Assembly: GCA_023251915.1 (NCBI GenBank)
Contig: JAHEXW010000010.1
Coordinates: 1 to 60,248 of the forward strand
Direction: 5' to 3'
DNA from: Actinomycetes bacterium
GTDB taxonomy: Bacteria > Actinomycetota > JAHEXW01
DNA length: 60,248 nt
The notes beneath the pieces were generated by a model. It was not told the origin of the DNA. It saw only the letters and a program-made list of their open reading frames with translations, and did no database searches. The position numbers and the translations under genes are program-made. This document shows, piece by piece, positions 27,062 through 36,044 of the stretch (positions are counted from its first letter, which is position 1; the number at the start of each line of letters is the position of its first letter).

Positions 27062-28366
27062 TTAAGCATACCAATCGTCTCGCCGCAGCGGCAGCCCGCT
27101 TTGACCTTCGTCATTTCTCTTGGTCAGCAGCGTTTGATAGACATTAATATAGCCTTTTGCGAACCCAAATGCACTTGCTGCCATGTACAGACGCCAAATC
27201 CTATAGGTCTCTTCGCAACTGGCTCCCGTGGCCTGCGCTCGGTTTTCTTCCAGATTATTGACCCACCGCCGCAGGGTTAGCGCGTAGTGTTCACGCAAGC
27301 TCTCGACGTCGCGCACCTCGAACCCAGCGTCTTCGGCGTTCGTTAGGGATTCACTGATAGTAAGAAGCTCGCCATCTGGGAAGACATAAGTCTCGATAAA
27401 CGACGGTCCGGTCCAGAGCGGTGCAGCGTCACCAGGTTTTTTGTGTGCGATACCGTGATTTAAAAAAACCCCGCCGGGGCGCAGAACGCGCCATATCTTG
27501 TCGAAGTAGGCCCGCAGCATTGCCTGTCCGACATGTTCGAACATTCCGACACTGACGACTTTGTCAAAACCTGTGTCTTCCTCCAAATCACGATAATCAA
27601 GCACGCGCACTCGGCAGCGATCTGCCAAGCCTGCTTCCTTGATCCTAGCGTTAGCCAGCTCGGCCTGGGGTTTGCTAAGGGTGACGCCTTCCGCGTCGAC
27701 GCCATAGTGCTGAGCGGCGTATATCATTAAGCCTCCCCAGCCGCACCCCACGTCAAGTAACCGCTCACCCGGGCTCAGTCGCAATTTGCGGCAGATATAA
27801 TCCAGTTTTGCCGTCTGAGCGGAGTCAAGGTCTTCAGCAACGTCAGAAAAATAGGCGCAGGAATAAACCATGCGGCGGTCCAGCCAGAGCTGGTAGAAAT
27901 CGTTGGAGACATCATAGTGGGACGTCACGGCGGCCCGGTCTCTTTCTTTGGAATGCCTTCGGCCGCGCAAGCGGAGCCGTGGACGCATTCCATGCTCAGG
28001 CGAGTCGAGACTCGGCAGTGTCAGCAAGCGGCCCGCCATCCCCAGCAAACGCTTCTTACCTAGTGAATCGAACAAGGCGTCGCCGACGTCAATCATCGCT
28101 TCGATGTCACCCTCAACATCAAAATCATTGTAGATGAACGCTTCACCCAAGGTCAGGTCACTAGGCGGTAAGAACATGCTGCGCAGGGACGCCGGGTGAT
28201 TGAGTCGCAGGGTAAAGCGCGGCTCCTGGCTCGAATCCGGACTCCAGGTCGTTCCGTCCCAGAAGCGAACCGAGAAATCACGTTGCGGACAGTCGCGCAG
28301 CATCGTTTGCAGAAATTCAAGACTGGTTTCCAGGGCGGGATCCGTTACTACCGTTTGCATCTCCAT
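27062..28366 (-). CDS. cfa: Cyclopropane-fatty-acyl-phospholipid synthase
   Basis: SAM-dependent methyltransferase that turns unsaturated acyl chains of membrane phospholipids into cyclopropane chains; 434 residues. The N-terminal domain (1-130) is followed by HYDVSNDFYQLWLD and the SAM loop LLDVGCGWGGLMI, then GVTLS, EHVGQ and RPGGVFLNHGI, all typical. ATG at 28366 with AAGGAGG seven bases upstream. A candidate promoter lies 24-52 bases upstream, so it may be separately controlled from pheT. Membrane modification often accompanies stress or stationary-phase responses. Confidence 0.94.
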   Translation of the reverse strand: MEMQTVVTDPALETSLEFLQTMLRDCPQRDFSVRFWDGTTWSPDSSQEPRFTLRLNHPASLRSMFLPPSDLTLGEAFIYNDFDVEGDIEAMIDVGDALFDSLGKKRLLGMAGRLLTLPSLDSPEHGMRPRLRLRGRRHSKERDRAAVTSHYDVSNDFYQLWLDRRMVYSCAYFSDVAEDLDSAQTAKLDYICRKLRLSPGERLLDVGCGWGGLMIYAAQHYGVDAEGVTLSKPQAELANARIKEAGLADRCRVRVLDYRDLEEDTGFDKVVSVGMFEHVGQAMLRAYFDKIWRVLRPGGVFLNHGIAHKKPGDAAPLWTGPSFIETYVFPDGELLTISESLTNAEDAGFEVRDVESLREHYALTLRRWVNNLEENRAQATGASCEETYRIWRLYMAASAFGFAKGYINVYQTLLTKRNDEGQSGLPLRRDDWYA

Positions 28367-28389
28367 ACTTGCTCCTCCTTAGCTTGTTT

Positions 28390-28418
28390 ACTATCATTTT
28401 CGCTAAAAAGATGTCTAA
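28390..28418 (-). promoter_or_regulatory. cfa: Candidate cfa promoter
   Basis: Minus-strand -35 TTAGAC (28413-28418), 17-base spacer and -10 GATAGT (28390-28395), followed by the cfa ribosome site. The match is moderate. It lies in the 90-base gap between pheT and cfa, where no strong terminator is visible. Confidence 0.45.
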
Positions 28419-28456
28419 GCCATAAGGGATGCTTCTGGCAAGCAGCGCGGTGTTGT

Positions 28457-30862
28457 CTACCTAATTTGTACTTTAAACTCGCTCTGAAGCGCTTGCAAGA
28501 CCACGGCGTGGGCCGCGTCGGTCTCCTCGATCGTCAGCGTGCGCTCGGCGTCTTGATAAACGAGGCGATAGCCCAGGCTTTTTTGCCCCGCCGGTACGCC
28601 ATCGCCTTCGTATAGATCGAACAGTCTTACGTCAGCCAGTGTCTCGCCGCCGGCCCGCCGGATGACTGCAGTTAGCTTGGCAACAGGTAATTCCCGGTCC
28701 ACGAAGACAGAAATATCTCTCGTAACAGAGGGATAGCGAACCGGGGCAACCACGCGCTTGTCAACGCGCACAGCCTGCGTTAACAGGCCCGCTTCCAGCT
28801 CAAAAGCATAGACGTCGCCGGATAGATCGTAGTTCTTCGCAATTGTCGGGTGCACAAGACCGAAGGAGCCGGTCTTGACTCCGCCTGCGTACAAGTCGGC
28901 GCGCTGGCCCGGGCTGAGCAAGTTGTCTGCCGAGACCTCGATTGACACCTCCCTGAGAGACAAGCTGTTTACATATGTTTCCACAACACCCTTGAGGTCA
29001 TAGAAATCGACTGGACGTCGTTTGCCGTACCAGGCATCTTCTTGCCATGCGCCTGTCAAAACACCGGAGACAACATTCCGTTCTTCTGGCATCTGCCCGG
29101 CTGCCCGCGCGGGTCTGAATACGCGGCCAATCTCAAACAGCTGCACCGAGTCATTGCCGTAACCCGCGTTGAAGCGCGCGGTTCGCAACAGGCCGGGCAA
29201 TAGCGTTGGCCGCATGACGCTTTGATTCGCGCTCAACGGGTTTTGCAGAGCCAGAGCTTTAGTCCGAGGATCATTGTCAGGCAAGACAAGGCGGGCCAGA
29301 TCGGCCGGATCGATGAAAGCGTAGCATATGCATTCCCGAAGGCCAACTGCGCTTAGGATATCGCGAGATGTGCGCACAACGTGTTGCTCCGCCGTTAGCG
29401 CAACCGCGCTACCGTGCGCGTCCGGAATCGTTGCCGGAATATTCGCGAAACCGTAGACACGGGCTATTTCCTCGACAAGGTCGATTTCTCGAGTCAGATC
29501 CGGCCGGAAGGTCGGCGCCTCGACTGTCATGATCGCGGTTGACGATTCTTTTTTTGTGGGTATCTCCAGAGATTTCAGGATATCGCGGATATCCTGGTCA
29601 CCTATATCGGCCCCGATGACTGCTCTCGCTGTCGCCGGGTCCAGTACTATGTTAAGCGGCACAATCTTCTCCGGGTATACGTCAATCGCATCACCCGCTA
29701 CCGTACCCCCGGCCAATTCGACCAGCAAGGCAGCAGCGCGATCGACCGCGTTTAGGGTTCCGTTCGGGTCGGTACCGCGTTCGAACCGGGCCGAAGCCTC
29801 GCTGCGCAAATCGAGCGCCGAGCTCGTTTTAAAAATGCCTGTCGGTTCGAAATACGCGGATTCCAGAACACACATCGTGGTGTTGTCATCTATTTCCGTT
29901 GCCGCTCCTCCCATGATGCCAGCCAACGCCACCGGCCCCGCGCCATCCGCGATAACCAGCATATTCTCGTTCAAGGAACGGTCAACGCCATCCAACGTTG
30001 TCATGACTTCGCCCTGGGCCGCACGCCTAACCGCGATTTTCCCCTGAGCGATATGGGCGAGGTCGAACGCGTGTAGCGGTTGTCCGGTCTCAAGCAAGAC
30101 ATAGTTGGTTATATCGACCATGTTATTAATCGGACGTATGCCGGCCTTGCTCAGCCTGGAGCGCATCCAGAACGGCGAAGGCGCGACCTTCACGCCACTC
30201 ACGACATGGGCTGTGTAGCGCGGACACTGGTCCGCTGCCTCGATTGTGATAGTCACGGCTGCGGTGCTGTTTCCCGGCTCTATCTTTGCGCTAGGCCGCC
30301 GCAGCACGCCGCCGGTTAAGGCCGCGACTTCCCGAGCCATACCGATCATCGACATGCAGTCCGGTCTGTTCGGCGTAATCTCGAACTCGATTACTGTGTC
30401 GCTTATGTTCAGGATTTCTTCCAGCGGCCGCCCGATCTGCGTTGCGGCGTCTAGAATCATAATTCCTCTGGCATCGTCGCCGAGCTCAAGTTCTGTTTCG
30501 GAACAAAGCATCCCGAATGATGCGACGCCGCGCAGCGTGGCTTGGCTAATCTTGTGCCCGCCGGGGAGCTCCGCGCCAATCAGCGCGACCGGGATCTTCT
30601 GGCCCACTTCGATGTTCGACGCCCCGCAGACTATCTGGAGCGCTTCGCCCTGGCCGGCGTCCACGGTCGTCAGACGCAATTTATCGGCTTGCGGGTGAGC
30701 CTCGATAGCAGTAATGACGCCCGTAACAACACCGCTGAAACCAGGCGCATAATCAGTGATCGATTCAACCGCTGTGCCTGACGTCTCAAGGCGGTCGGCA
30801 AGCTCGCGCGCGTCCCAGGGAAGATCGATGAATTCTTTTAGCCAGTTATATGAAACTTTCAC
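28457..30862 (-). CDS. pheT: Phenylalanyl-tRNA synthetase beta subunit
   Basis: 801 residues, the usual full bacterial length. Domains in order: catalytic-like N-terminus MKVSYNWLKEF, an OB-fold tRNA-binding domain (about 40-150), the B3/B4 editing region, the B5 domain, and the C-terminal FDX-ACB anticodon-binding domain (about 705-801, RYPSVTRDISVFVDRELP). It forms an alpha2-beta2 tetramer with PheS. It starts 34 bases after pheS. Nothing unusual was seen. Confidence 0.97.
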   Translation of the reverse strand: MKVSYNWLKEFIDLPWDARELADRLETSGTAVESITDYAPGFSGVVTGVITAIEAHPQADKLRLTTVDAGQGEALQIVCGASNIEVGQKIPVALIGAELPGGHKISQATLRGVASFGMLCSETELELGDDARGIMILDAATQIGRPLEEILNISDTVIEFEITPNRPDCMSMIGMAREVAALTGGVLRRPSAKIEPGNSTAAVTITIEAADQCPRYTAHVVSGVKVAPSPFWMRSRLSKAGIRPINNMVDITNYVLLETGQPLHAFDLAHIAQGKIAVRRAAQGEVMTTLDGVDRSLNENMLVIADGAGPVALAGIMGGAATEIDDNTTMCVLESAYFEPTGIFKTSSALDLRSEASARFERGTDPNGTLNAVDRAAALLVELAGGTVAGDAIDVYPEKIVPLNIVLDPATARAVIGADIGDQDIRDILKSLEIPTKKESSTAIMTVEAPTFRPDLTREIDLVEEIARVYGFANIPATIPDAHGSAVALTAEQHVVRTSRDILSAVGLRECICYAFIDPADLARLVLPDNDPRTKALALQNPLSANQSVMRPTLLPGLLRTARFNAGYGNDSVQLFEIGRVFRPARAAGQMPEERNVVSGVLTGAWQEDAWYGKRRPVDFYDLKGVVETYVNSLSLREVSIEVSADNLLSPGQRADLYAGGVKTGSFGLVHPTIAKNYDLSGDVYAFELEAGLLTQAVRVDKRVVAPVRYPSVTRDISVFVDRELPVAKLTAVIRRAGGETLADVRLFDLYEGDGVPAGQKSLGYRLVYQDAERTLTIEETDAAHAVVLQALQSEFKVQIR

Positions 30863-30896
30863 TTTTCGCTCTTCACTTTATTCTTATCCTTATCCA

Positions 30897-31943
30897 TCAG
30901 CTAAACTGTGCCAGAAATCTGACGTCGTTTTCGAAAAACATCCTTATGTCTGACATGTCATACTTCAACATCGCGATTCTATCCGGTCCCATCCCGAAAG
31001 CGAAACCGGAGATCTTATCCGGATCGTAGCCGACCATGGCGAAAACGTTAGGGTCGATCATCCCGGCACCCATGATCTCCAGCCAGCCGGTGTGGGAACA
31101 TATCCGGCAGCCTGAGCCGCCGCAGCGAATGCATTGCACGTCAACCTCCGTGCTGGGCTCGGTAAACGGAAAGAAGTGCGGGCGCAAGCGCACCGCGCGT
31201 TCCGGCCCGAACATCTTGTGGCAGAAGTGCTCCAGGGTTCCCTTGAGGTCGCCGAAGGTGATGCCTTCGCCAACCGCCAAGCCCTCGACTTGATGAAACA
31301 TCGGGCTGTGTGTCGCGTCAGCGACGTCAGGACGGTAAACTTTTCCGGGCACGATCACGAATATTGGCGGTTTCTGTTGTTCCATAACGCGTATTTGCGC
31401 GGGTGACGTTTGGGTTCTTAGCAGCATCCGCCCCTGCTTTTCGTCCACGGGCGGCGCGTCGACATAGTAGGTTCCCTGCAGAGTGCGCGCGGGGTGATAT
31501 TCGGGGGTATTTAAGGCTGTGAAATTATAGTATTCGGTCTCGATTTCTCTGGTGTCGACGATACCGTACCCGAGACCGGTGAAGATATCTTCTATTTCCC
31601 GGATGGTTTGCGACAACACATGTCGGGAGCCCAGATGCACACTACGCCCCGGCAACGATATGTCTATCGCCTCGGACGCCAATCGTGCTTCCAGCGATTC
31701 TTTCTCCAGAACTTGCACCCGGTGGTTTAGGGCCTCTTCCAGCTCGCGACGAACATTGTTCGCCTGGTTACCCAAACTGCGCCGGTCATCTGGCGGCAAA
31801 CTGCCAAGGCTTTTGAGAATCTCAGTCAAGCTTCCTTTGCGGCCCAAGTAGGCAACCCGAATGGCTTCGATCGTCTCCGGCGAAGCGGCCGCGACCTCAA
31901 CTAACGCCTCTTTTCTGAGTTTCTCCAGATCTTGCGTTTCCAT
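30897..31943 (-). CDS. pheS: Phenylalanyl-tRNA synthetase alpha subunit
   Basis: Class II catalytic subunit, 348 residues. The N-terminal coiled coil (1-90) is followed by motif 2 (GKVYRPDVADATHSPMFHQ) and motif 3 (GFAFGMGPDRIAMLKY). The CIRCGGSGCRICSHTG segment, with four cysteines, replaces the short loop of enteric PheS and is found in many Gram-positive enzymes. ATG at 31943 follows TATAAT by 9 bases, and the rplT terminator lies just before. No T-box leader is present, unlike in many Firmicutes. Confidence 0.97.
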   Translation of the reverse strand: METQDLEKLRKEALVEVAAASPETIEAIRVAYLGRKGSLTEILKSLGSLPPDDRRSLGNQANNVRRELEEALNHRVQVLEKESLEARLASEAIDISLPGRSVHLGSRHVLSQTIREIEDIFTGLGYGIVDTREIETEYYNFTALNTPEYHPARTLQGTYYVDAPPVDEKQGRMLLRTQTSPAQIRVMEQQKPPIFVIVPGKVYRPDVADATHSPMFHQVEGLAVGEGITFGDLKGTLEHFCHKMFGPERAVRLRPHFFPFTEPSTEVDVQCIRCGGSGCRICSHTGWLEIMGAGMIDPNVFAMVGYDPDKISGFAFGMGPDRIAMLKYDMSDIRMFFENDVRFLAQFS

Positions 31944-31952
31944 AAGGGCTCC

Positions 31953-31958
31953 ATTATA
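31953..31958 (-). promoter_or_regulatory. pheS: -10 element before pheS
   Basis: Perfect TATAAT on the minus strand, ending 9 bases before the pheS ATG. No -35 is clear, as the upstream bases are the rplT terminator stem. A transcript starting 3 bases before ATG would be leaderless; GGAG lies between the -10 and the start codon and would then fall outside the mRNA. Confidence 0.5.
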
Positions 31959-31967
31959 TCAAAGAAT

Positions 31968-31993
31968 AAGGCGGGGACTTACATCCCCGCCTT
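31968..31993 (-). terminator. Terminator of the infC-rpmI-rplT operon
   Basis: Perfect 10-bp inverted repeat AAGGCGGGGA / TCCCCGCCTT with a 6-base loop, placed 46-72 bases after the rplT stop. The following transcribed bases TTATTCTTT are only partly U-rich. The stem is symmetric but all flanking genes run leftward. Confidence 0.8.
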
Positions 31994-32039
31994 ACAGTAT
32001 TTGCCTTGTCATTACCTCGTTGGCCTTACCGGTCGTATG

Positions 32040-32396
32040 TTAGTTGACCTGCCCCCGCGCAATCTCGGCCAGCCTGGTAAAGCCGTCAGGATCGCTTATC
32101 GCCATGTCGCTGAGAATCTTGCGGTCCAGCTCAACACCGGCCAGCTTCAACCCGTGCATGAAGCGGCTATACGACAATCCGTTATCGCGCGCCGCAGCGC
32201 CGATCCGGGTAATCCATAACGTCCTGAACTGACCCTTCTTGTCCCGGCGGTCGCGATATGCGTACATCAAAGAATGCATGACCTGTTCTTTGGCACGCCT
32301 GTAATTGCGGCTCTTGGCGCCGCGATAGCCCTTGGCCAGAGTCATTACCTTGGCTCGTTTTCGACTTCTTTCACTACCTCTTTTTACCCGTGACAT
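32040..32396 (-). CDS. rplT: 50S ribosomal protein L20
   Basis: 118 residues, canonical: [37 protein letters not shown] and the [20 protein letters not shown] block. It binds 23S rRNA and is essential for 50S assembly; in some bacteria it also represses its own operon. It is the third gene of the infC-rpmI-rplT operon, 31 bases after rpmI, and is followed by a strong terminator. Confidence 0.98.
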   Translation of the reverse strand: MSRVKRGSERSRKRAKVMTLAKGYRGAKSRNYRRAKEQVMHSLMYAYRDRRDKKGQFRTLWITRIGAAARDNGLSYSRFMHGLKLAGVELDRKILSDMAISDPDGFTRLAEIARGQVN

Positions 32397-32427
32397 TTAT
32401 TTCTCCCGCTTTATCTTTTACTAGCTT

Positions 32428-32622
32428 CTACAGGCCGAGGAGTTTCTTGATGCCCTTTTCATCGGCCGGTTTGACAATCATGTCCTTATTTAACGCCGTT
32501 TTCCGCTGCGGGCTCTTCTTCTCCAGAATGTGGCTCTTGAAGGCCTGCTTGCGTTTCAGCTTGCCGGTTCCGGTAACTTTGATCCTCTTCTTGGTACCGG
32601 AATGAGTCTTCATTTTAGGCAT
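32428..32622 (-). CDS. rpmI: 50S ribosomal protein L35
   Basis: 64 residues, canonical: [20 protein letters not shown], then [16 protein letters not shown]. The start overlaps the infC stop by one base (TAATG), so translation is probably coupled to infC. The gene is small and basic as expected. Confidence 0.98.
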   Translation of the reverse strand: MPKMKTHSGTKKRIKVTGTGKLKRKQAFKSHILEKKSPQRKTALNKDMIVKPADEKGIKKLLGL

Positions 32623-33149
32623 TACGCCGGTATCTCCTTTTTCTGCACTGGGGCCATGATCATGAACATGTCCCGGCCTTCTTGTTTGGCCGCGGACTCA
32701 ACCGTGCCCAATTCTTTCACTTCATCGCTCATGCGATCTAGCAGCTTCTTCCCTAGATCCGTGTGGGCCATTTCGCGGCCGCGGAACATGATAACGACTT
32801 TTACTTTATGACCGGCCCCCAGAAATCTTTCCACATGCCGCCGCTTCGTGCCAAAGTCATGCGTATCAATCTTGGGGCGCAGCTTGATTTCCTTGATGAC
32901 AATCATTGATTGGTTCTTACGAGCCAGTTTATTCTTCTTTTCCTGTTCGAATTTGTGCTTTCCGTAGTCCATAATCCGGCAGACCGGCGGTTTTTCTTGG
33001 GGCGCGACCTCTACAAGATCGAGACCGGCGTCGTAGGCGATACGCAGCGCTTCGTCTATTGATTTGATACCTAGCTGCTCGCCATCGGCCGAAACAAGCC
33101 TGACCTCTCGGGCCGGAATCTGCTTATTGATCCGGTTTGTCGAACTGAT
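32622..33149 (-). CDS. infC: Translation initiation factor IF-3 (ATC start codon)
   Basis: 175 residues from an ATC codon at 33149. The reading frame before the first internal ATG (32972) encodes the real N-terminal domain: [37 protein letters not shown] and [11 protein letters not shown]. No ATG, GTG or TTG precedes it in frame, while GGAGGT lies eight bases upstream of ATC. Rare AUU/AUC-type starts are characteristic of infC and allow IF3 to repress its own translation, as known in E. coli. The C-terminal domain ([23 protein letters not shown]) is normal. A start at 32972 would remove a third of the protein. Confidence 0.93.
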   Translation of the reverse strand: MSSTNRINKQIPAREVRLVSADGEQLGIKSIDEALRIAYDAGLDLVEVAPQEKPPVCRIMDYGKHKFEQEKKNKLARKNQSMIVIKEIKLRPKIDTHDFGTKRRHVERFLGAGHKVKVVIMFRGREMAHTDLGKKLLDRMSDEVKELGTVESAAKQEGRDMFMIMAPVQKKEIPA

Positions 33150-33205
33150 TAAGGACCACCTCCATAACGTAAGTTGACCATAGTAAACGTACCGTCAAAG
33201 GTTTA

Positions 33206-33234
33206 AGTATAGCTAATTTGGGTCGACGTGTCTA
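33206..33234 (-). promoter_or_regulatory. infC: infC operon promoter
   Basis: Minus-strand -35 TAGACA (33229-33234), 17-base spacer and -10 TATACT (33206-33211), one mismatch each. The -35 overlaps the stop codon of the upstream flavin oxidoreductase gene. Predicted start near 33199 gives a leader of about 50 bases before the ATC codon. Confidence 0.7.
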
Positions 33235-34326
33235 TTTTACGGTGCTCGGCCCTTGATAGGCAGCTTCCGCTTCTGTGACGAGCTCGTCGACAAGAGTCGC
33301 CACCGGGACTATTTTATCGATCCGCCAAGCGTTGGCCCCGGCGAAAGCAAATCCCGCGTCCAGCTTCCCTATCTTGGCGTTAGTTAGCGCTCGCGCGATG
33401 CAATAGGGGCTCTGGCTGGGCCGACATGTCTTCAAGCAATGATATGAGCAGCGTACGGGTGTCGTTTCTCCCCGCATCGATTTTTCCAGGAACTCGTTCT
33501 TGATCGCACGGCCCGGCAAACCAACCGGGCTGTTGATCAAAACGATGTCCTCAGGGCCCTTGGCGTTTATATAAGACTGTTTGAACGCGTCCGAAGCGTC
33601 ACACTCCTCCGTCGTAACGAAACGCGTCGCCATCTGTACCCCGGCCGCTCCAGCATCCAAAGCGGCCGCGATGTCCGCACCCGTAAAGACGCCCCCTCCC
33701 GCGATAACCGGGATGGCCACGCCGTGTTCCTCCTCGACCGGCCGCAGAGCGGCCACTGTTTCGCGAATCAGCTTAACCAAGCCGAAATCTTCAATGCGTC
33801 CCAGTTCGTCGCGACTAAAACCGAGGTGTCCTCCGGCGAGCGGTCCTTCCAGAACAATCGCGTCCGGCAGTCTGCTATACCGTTTCCACCAGGCTTTGCA
33901 GATCAAGACGGCCGCTCGTCCCGACGAGATGATTGGGGCCAGTTTTGTAGTCGCCCCTTTCTCGATCAGGCTCGGAAGACTCAGCGGCAAACCCGCTCCG
34001 GAAAATATTATGTCTATGCCTTCGTCCACGGCCACCCGAACCATATCCTCGAAATCCGTCAGGGCAACCATGATGTTGATTCCCAGGATGCCTTTTGTTT
34101 TAGCGCGCGCCGCCTGGATAACCCTGCGCAAGGCGTCGATGTTGGCCTGTTTGGAATCTGTGTCCCAGGTCGGCTCGAACATGCCGACCCCGGCCGACGA
34201 AATCACTCCGATACCGCCTGTGTCGGCGACCGCGGCCGCTAGGCCGTCCAGAGAAATACCTACGCCCATGCCGCCTTGTACGATCGGGACGGATGCGACG
34301 AGTCCGTTAATGTTTAACTCGGGCAA
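33232..34326 (-). CDS. NAD(P)H-dependent flavin oxidoreductase (nitronate monooxygenase family)
   Basis: FMN TIM-barrel protein, 364 residues, probably cytoplasmic. The N-terminal PIVQGGMGVGIS, GGHLGFSRDELGR, VIAGGGVFTGADIAAAL and GVQMATRFVTTEE are the FMN and substrate blocks of the YrpB/nitronate monooxygenase family. A C-terminal cysteine group (Cys293, 297, 301 and 309 in CSYHCLKTC...YC) could bind a metal or Fe-S cluster and is not part of the minimal fold. The related FabK enoyl-ACP reductases share the fold, so the substrate is open. ATG at 34326, 21 bases after efp; last gene of the pil-aro operon. Confidence 0.87.
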   Translation of the reverse strand: MPELNINGLVASVPIVQGGMGVGISLDGLAAAVADTGGIGVISSAGVGMFEPTWDTDSKQANIDALRRVIQAARAKTKGILGINIMVALTDFEDMVRVAVDEGIDIIFSGAGLPLSLPSLIEKGATTKLAPIISSGRAAVLICKAWWKRYSRLPDAIVLEGPLAGGHLGFSRDELGRIEDFGLVKLIRETVAALRPVEEEHGVAIPVIAGGGVFTGADIAAALDAGAAGVQMATRFVTTEECDASDAFKQSYINAKGPEDIVLINSPVGLPGRAIKNEFLEKSMRGETTPVRCSYHCLKTCRPSQSPYCIARALTNAKIGKLDAGFAFAGANAWRIDKIVPVATLVDELVTEAEAAYQGPSTVK

Positions 34327-34347
34327 TTTTATGGTGGTCAGAGCTCC

Positions 34348-34905
34348 TTAGACGCGCGTCATATAAGCGCCGCTCCGAGTATCGACCCGGATCGTGTCGC
34401 CAATTTCGACGAATAACGGGACTTGGACAACGGCGCCGGTTTCTGTGGTCGCCGGCTTGCTGCCGCCTTGCGCGGTGTCACCTTTTACCCCTGGATCCGT
34501 CTCTTTGATCTGAAGATCGACTGTTACCGGCAGCTCGACCGACAACGCGCGACCGTCGTGAAACAGGATTGACACCTGCGTATTCTCTTTTAGATACTTC
34601 GCTTCGTCCGTCAGGCTCACCGCGGGAATATGATACTGCTCATAGGTATCGCTGTTCATAAAGACATAATCCGGCCCGTCCATATAGGAATAAACGGACT
34701 TGTTTGTCTCCATCATCGCCTGCTCAACCTTCTCTCCGGCTCGGAACGTCCGGTCAATTACGGCTCCGTCTTTGAGCCTCTTTAGTTTGGTGCGGACAAA
34801 AGCGGGACCCTTGCCCGGCTTCACATGCTGAAATTCGACGATACTGAAAAGTTCTCCGTCTAAGTCAAGTGTCATACCGTTCTTAAGTTGGTTCGTTGTA
34901 ATCAA
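34348..34905 (-). CDS. efp: Translation elongation factor P
   Basis: 185 residues, three beta-barrel domains. The loop VKPGKGPAFVRTKLK near residue 30 carries the lysine that reaches the peptidyl-transferase centre and rescues ribosomes stalled on polyproline. No modification enzyme gene is seen nearby. The C-terminus GDTIRVDTRSGAYMTRV is standard. It lies 33 bases after the M24 peptidase gene, a classical pairing in Gram-positive genomes. Confidence 0.97.
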   Translation of the reverse strand: MITTNQLKNGMTLDLDGELFSIVEFQHVKPGKGPAFVRTKLKRLKDGAVIDRTFRAGEKVEQAMMETNKSVYSYMDGPDYVFMNSDTYEQYHIPAVSLTDEAKYLKENTQVSILFHDGRALSVELPVTVDLQIKETDPGVKGDTAQGGSKPATTETGAVVQVPLFVEIGDTIRVDTRSGAYMTRV

Positions 34906-34938
34906 AGTGCCTCCAGCCTCGTAATATGCAAAACGCCC

Positions 34939-36042
34939 TCACAGCTCAATAAGATCGCGGGAAAAGTGCGTCAACAGCTCGGGCGCGTCACCCAATGATA
35001 TCATATCCTCTAATCTGACGCCGCCAAAACCCCGCTCGTAGAGGCCGGGCTCGAGCGTAAACACAAGGCCCGCGACCAGTTCATCAGTCGACCCGGCGCC
35101 CAAGTGAGGCCGTTCGTGAATCTCTAAGCCGACGCCGTGCCCCAGGCTGTGCAAAAACCGGCCCGGCGCATCGCTCCGTTCTAGCAGGCCTCGACAAAAA
35201 TCGTCCAGTTCCGCCGCGCGGCCACCCGGCGTTACGGCTGCCGTCGTTTGTTCAAGGGCGTCGCGCACCGCCGCATACATTTGCCGTTGAGCGGTCGTCG
35301 CCTGCCCGATGACAAATGACCTGGTGATATCGGAACAGTATCCGTTGACGACAGCGCCTAGATCAACGAGTATGAGCTCGCCTGCTTCAATTTTCTTGTC
35401 GGTCGAACCGGCGTGCGGAATCGCTGAGTTGGCTCCCGAAGCAACGATGATGTCAAAACTTGCCGCCTCGGCGCCATTCGCGCGCAACTGAAATTCCGCG
35501 GCATCCGCGACTTCCTTCTCGGTCCGGCCTGGTTTGATATAGCTGGTCAGATAATCCAGACAGCTATCTGCCAGACGTGCTGCCTCGGTTATTTCAGCAA
35601 TCTCACCGGCGTCTTTCACGATCCGGATATCTTCAATAGCGTAATCAAGGGGGAAGAGTTCGACTCGCCCCGCACCCTCGGTCAATAGTTCCTCGTAGTG
35701 TTGGAACTCAGCATAGGTCAGCCCGTTGGCCTCGAAGCCGATCTTCAGGGCGCCGCTATCCCCTAAGAGATCCTTAAGCGCAGCACGCACGTTCTTGCCG
35801 CCCCATATCTCGACATTTGCCGCTTCCCGCTCGGCTCTTTCCTCGTAGCGCGCGTCAACCACGAGTGAGGCCTTATCTTTGAAAATAGCCAGTGCGCCGC
35901 TGCTGCCGCGAAAACCGGTCAGATAGAAGATATTAACCGGCTTAAAGATGATGAACGCGTCCAGACCGCGATCGGCCAATAAGCTCTTGGCTTTCTCTAA
36001 ACGCGCGTTTAGTCTGGGAGAGTGGTTGACCAGCTTGAGCAT
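34939..36042 (-). CDS. M24-family Xaa-Pro aminopeptidase/dipeptidase
   Basis: About 367 residues. A creatinase-like N-terminal domain (1-125) is followed by the pita-bread metallopeptidase domain. Metal ligands are visible in LVDLGAVVNGYCSDITRS (two Asp), HSLGHGVGLEIHE (His), FTLEPGLY (Glu) and VRLEDM (Glu). It cleaves N-terminal residues before proline or Xaa-Pro dipeptides. ATG at 36042 is preferred; a TTG two codons earlier overlaps the aroQ stop. Neither has a good Shine-Dalgarno, so coupling to aroQ is likely. Confidence 0.93.
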   Translation of the reverse strand: MLKLVNHSPRLNARLEKAKSLLADRGLDAFIIFKPVNIFYLTGFRGSSGALAIFKDKASLVVDARYEERAEREAANVEIWGGKNVRAALKDLLGDSGALKIGFEANGLTYAEFQHYEELLTEGAGRVELFPLDYAIEDIRIVKDAGEIAEITEAARLADSCLDYLTSYIKPGRTEKEVADAAEFQLRANGAEAASFDIIVASGANSAIPHAGSTDKKIEAGELILVDLGAVVNGYCSDITRSFVIGQATTAQRQMYAAVRDALEQTTAAVTPGGRAAELDDFCRGLLERSDAPGRFLHSLGHGVGLEIHERPHLGAGSTDELVAGLVFTLEPGLYERGFGGVRLEDMISLGDAPELLTHFSRDLIEL

Positions 36043-36044
36043 TG

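Noticed and set aside
30863-32039. T-box leader for pheST, and likewise for tyrS and proS
   Set aside because: The upstream gaps are short and none contains the conserved T-box antiterminator sequence.
33581-34351. 256-codon open frame on the plus strand
   Set aside because: Antisense to the flavin oxidoreductase, whose motifs are complete; no independent support.
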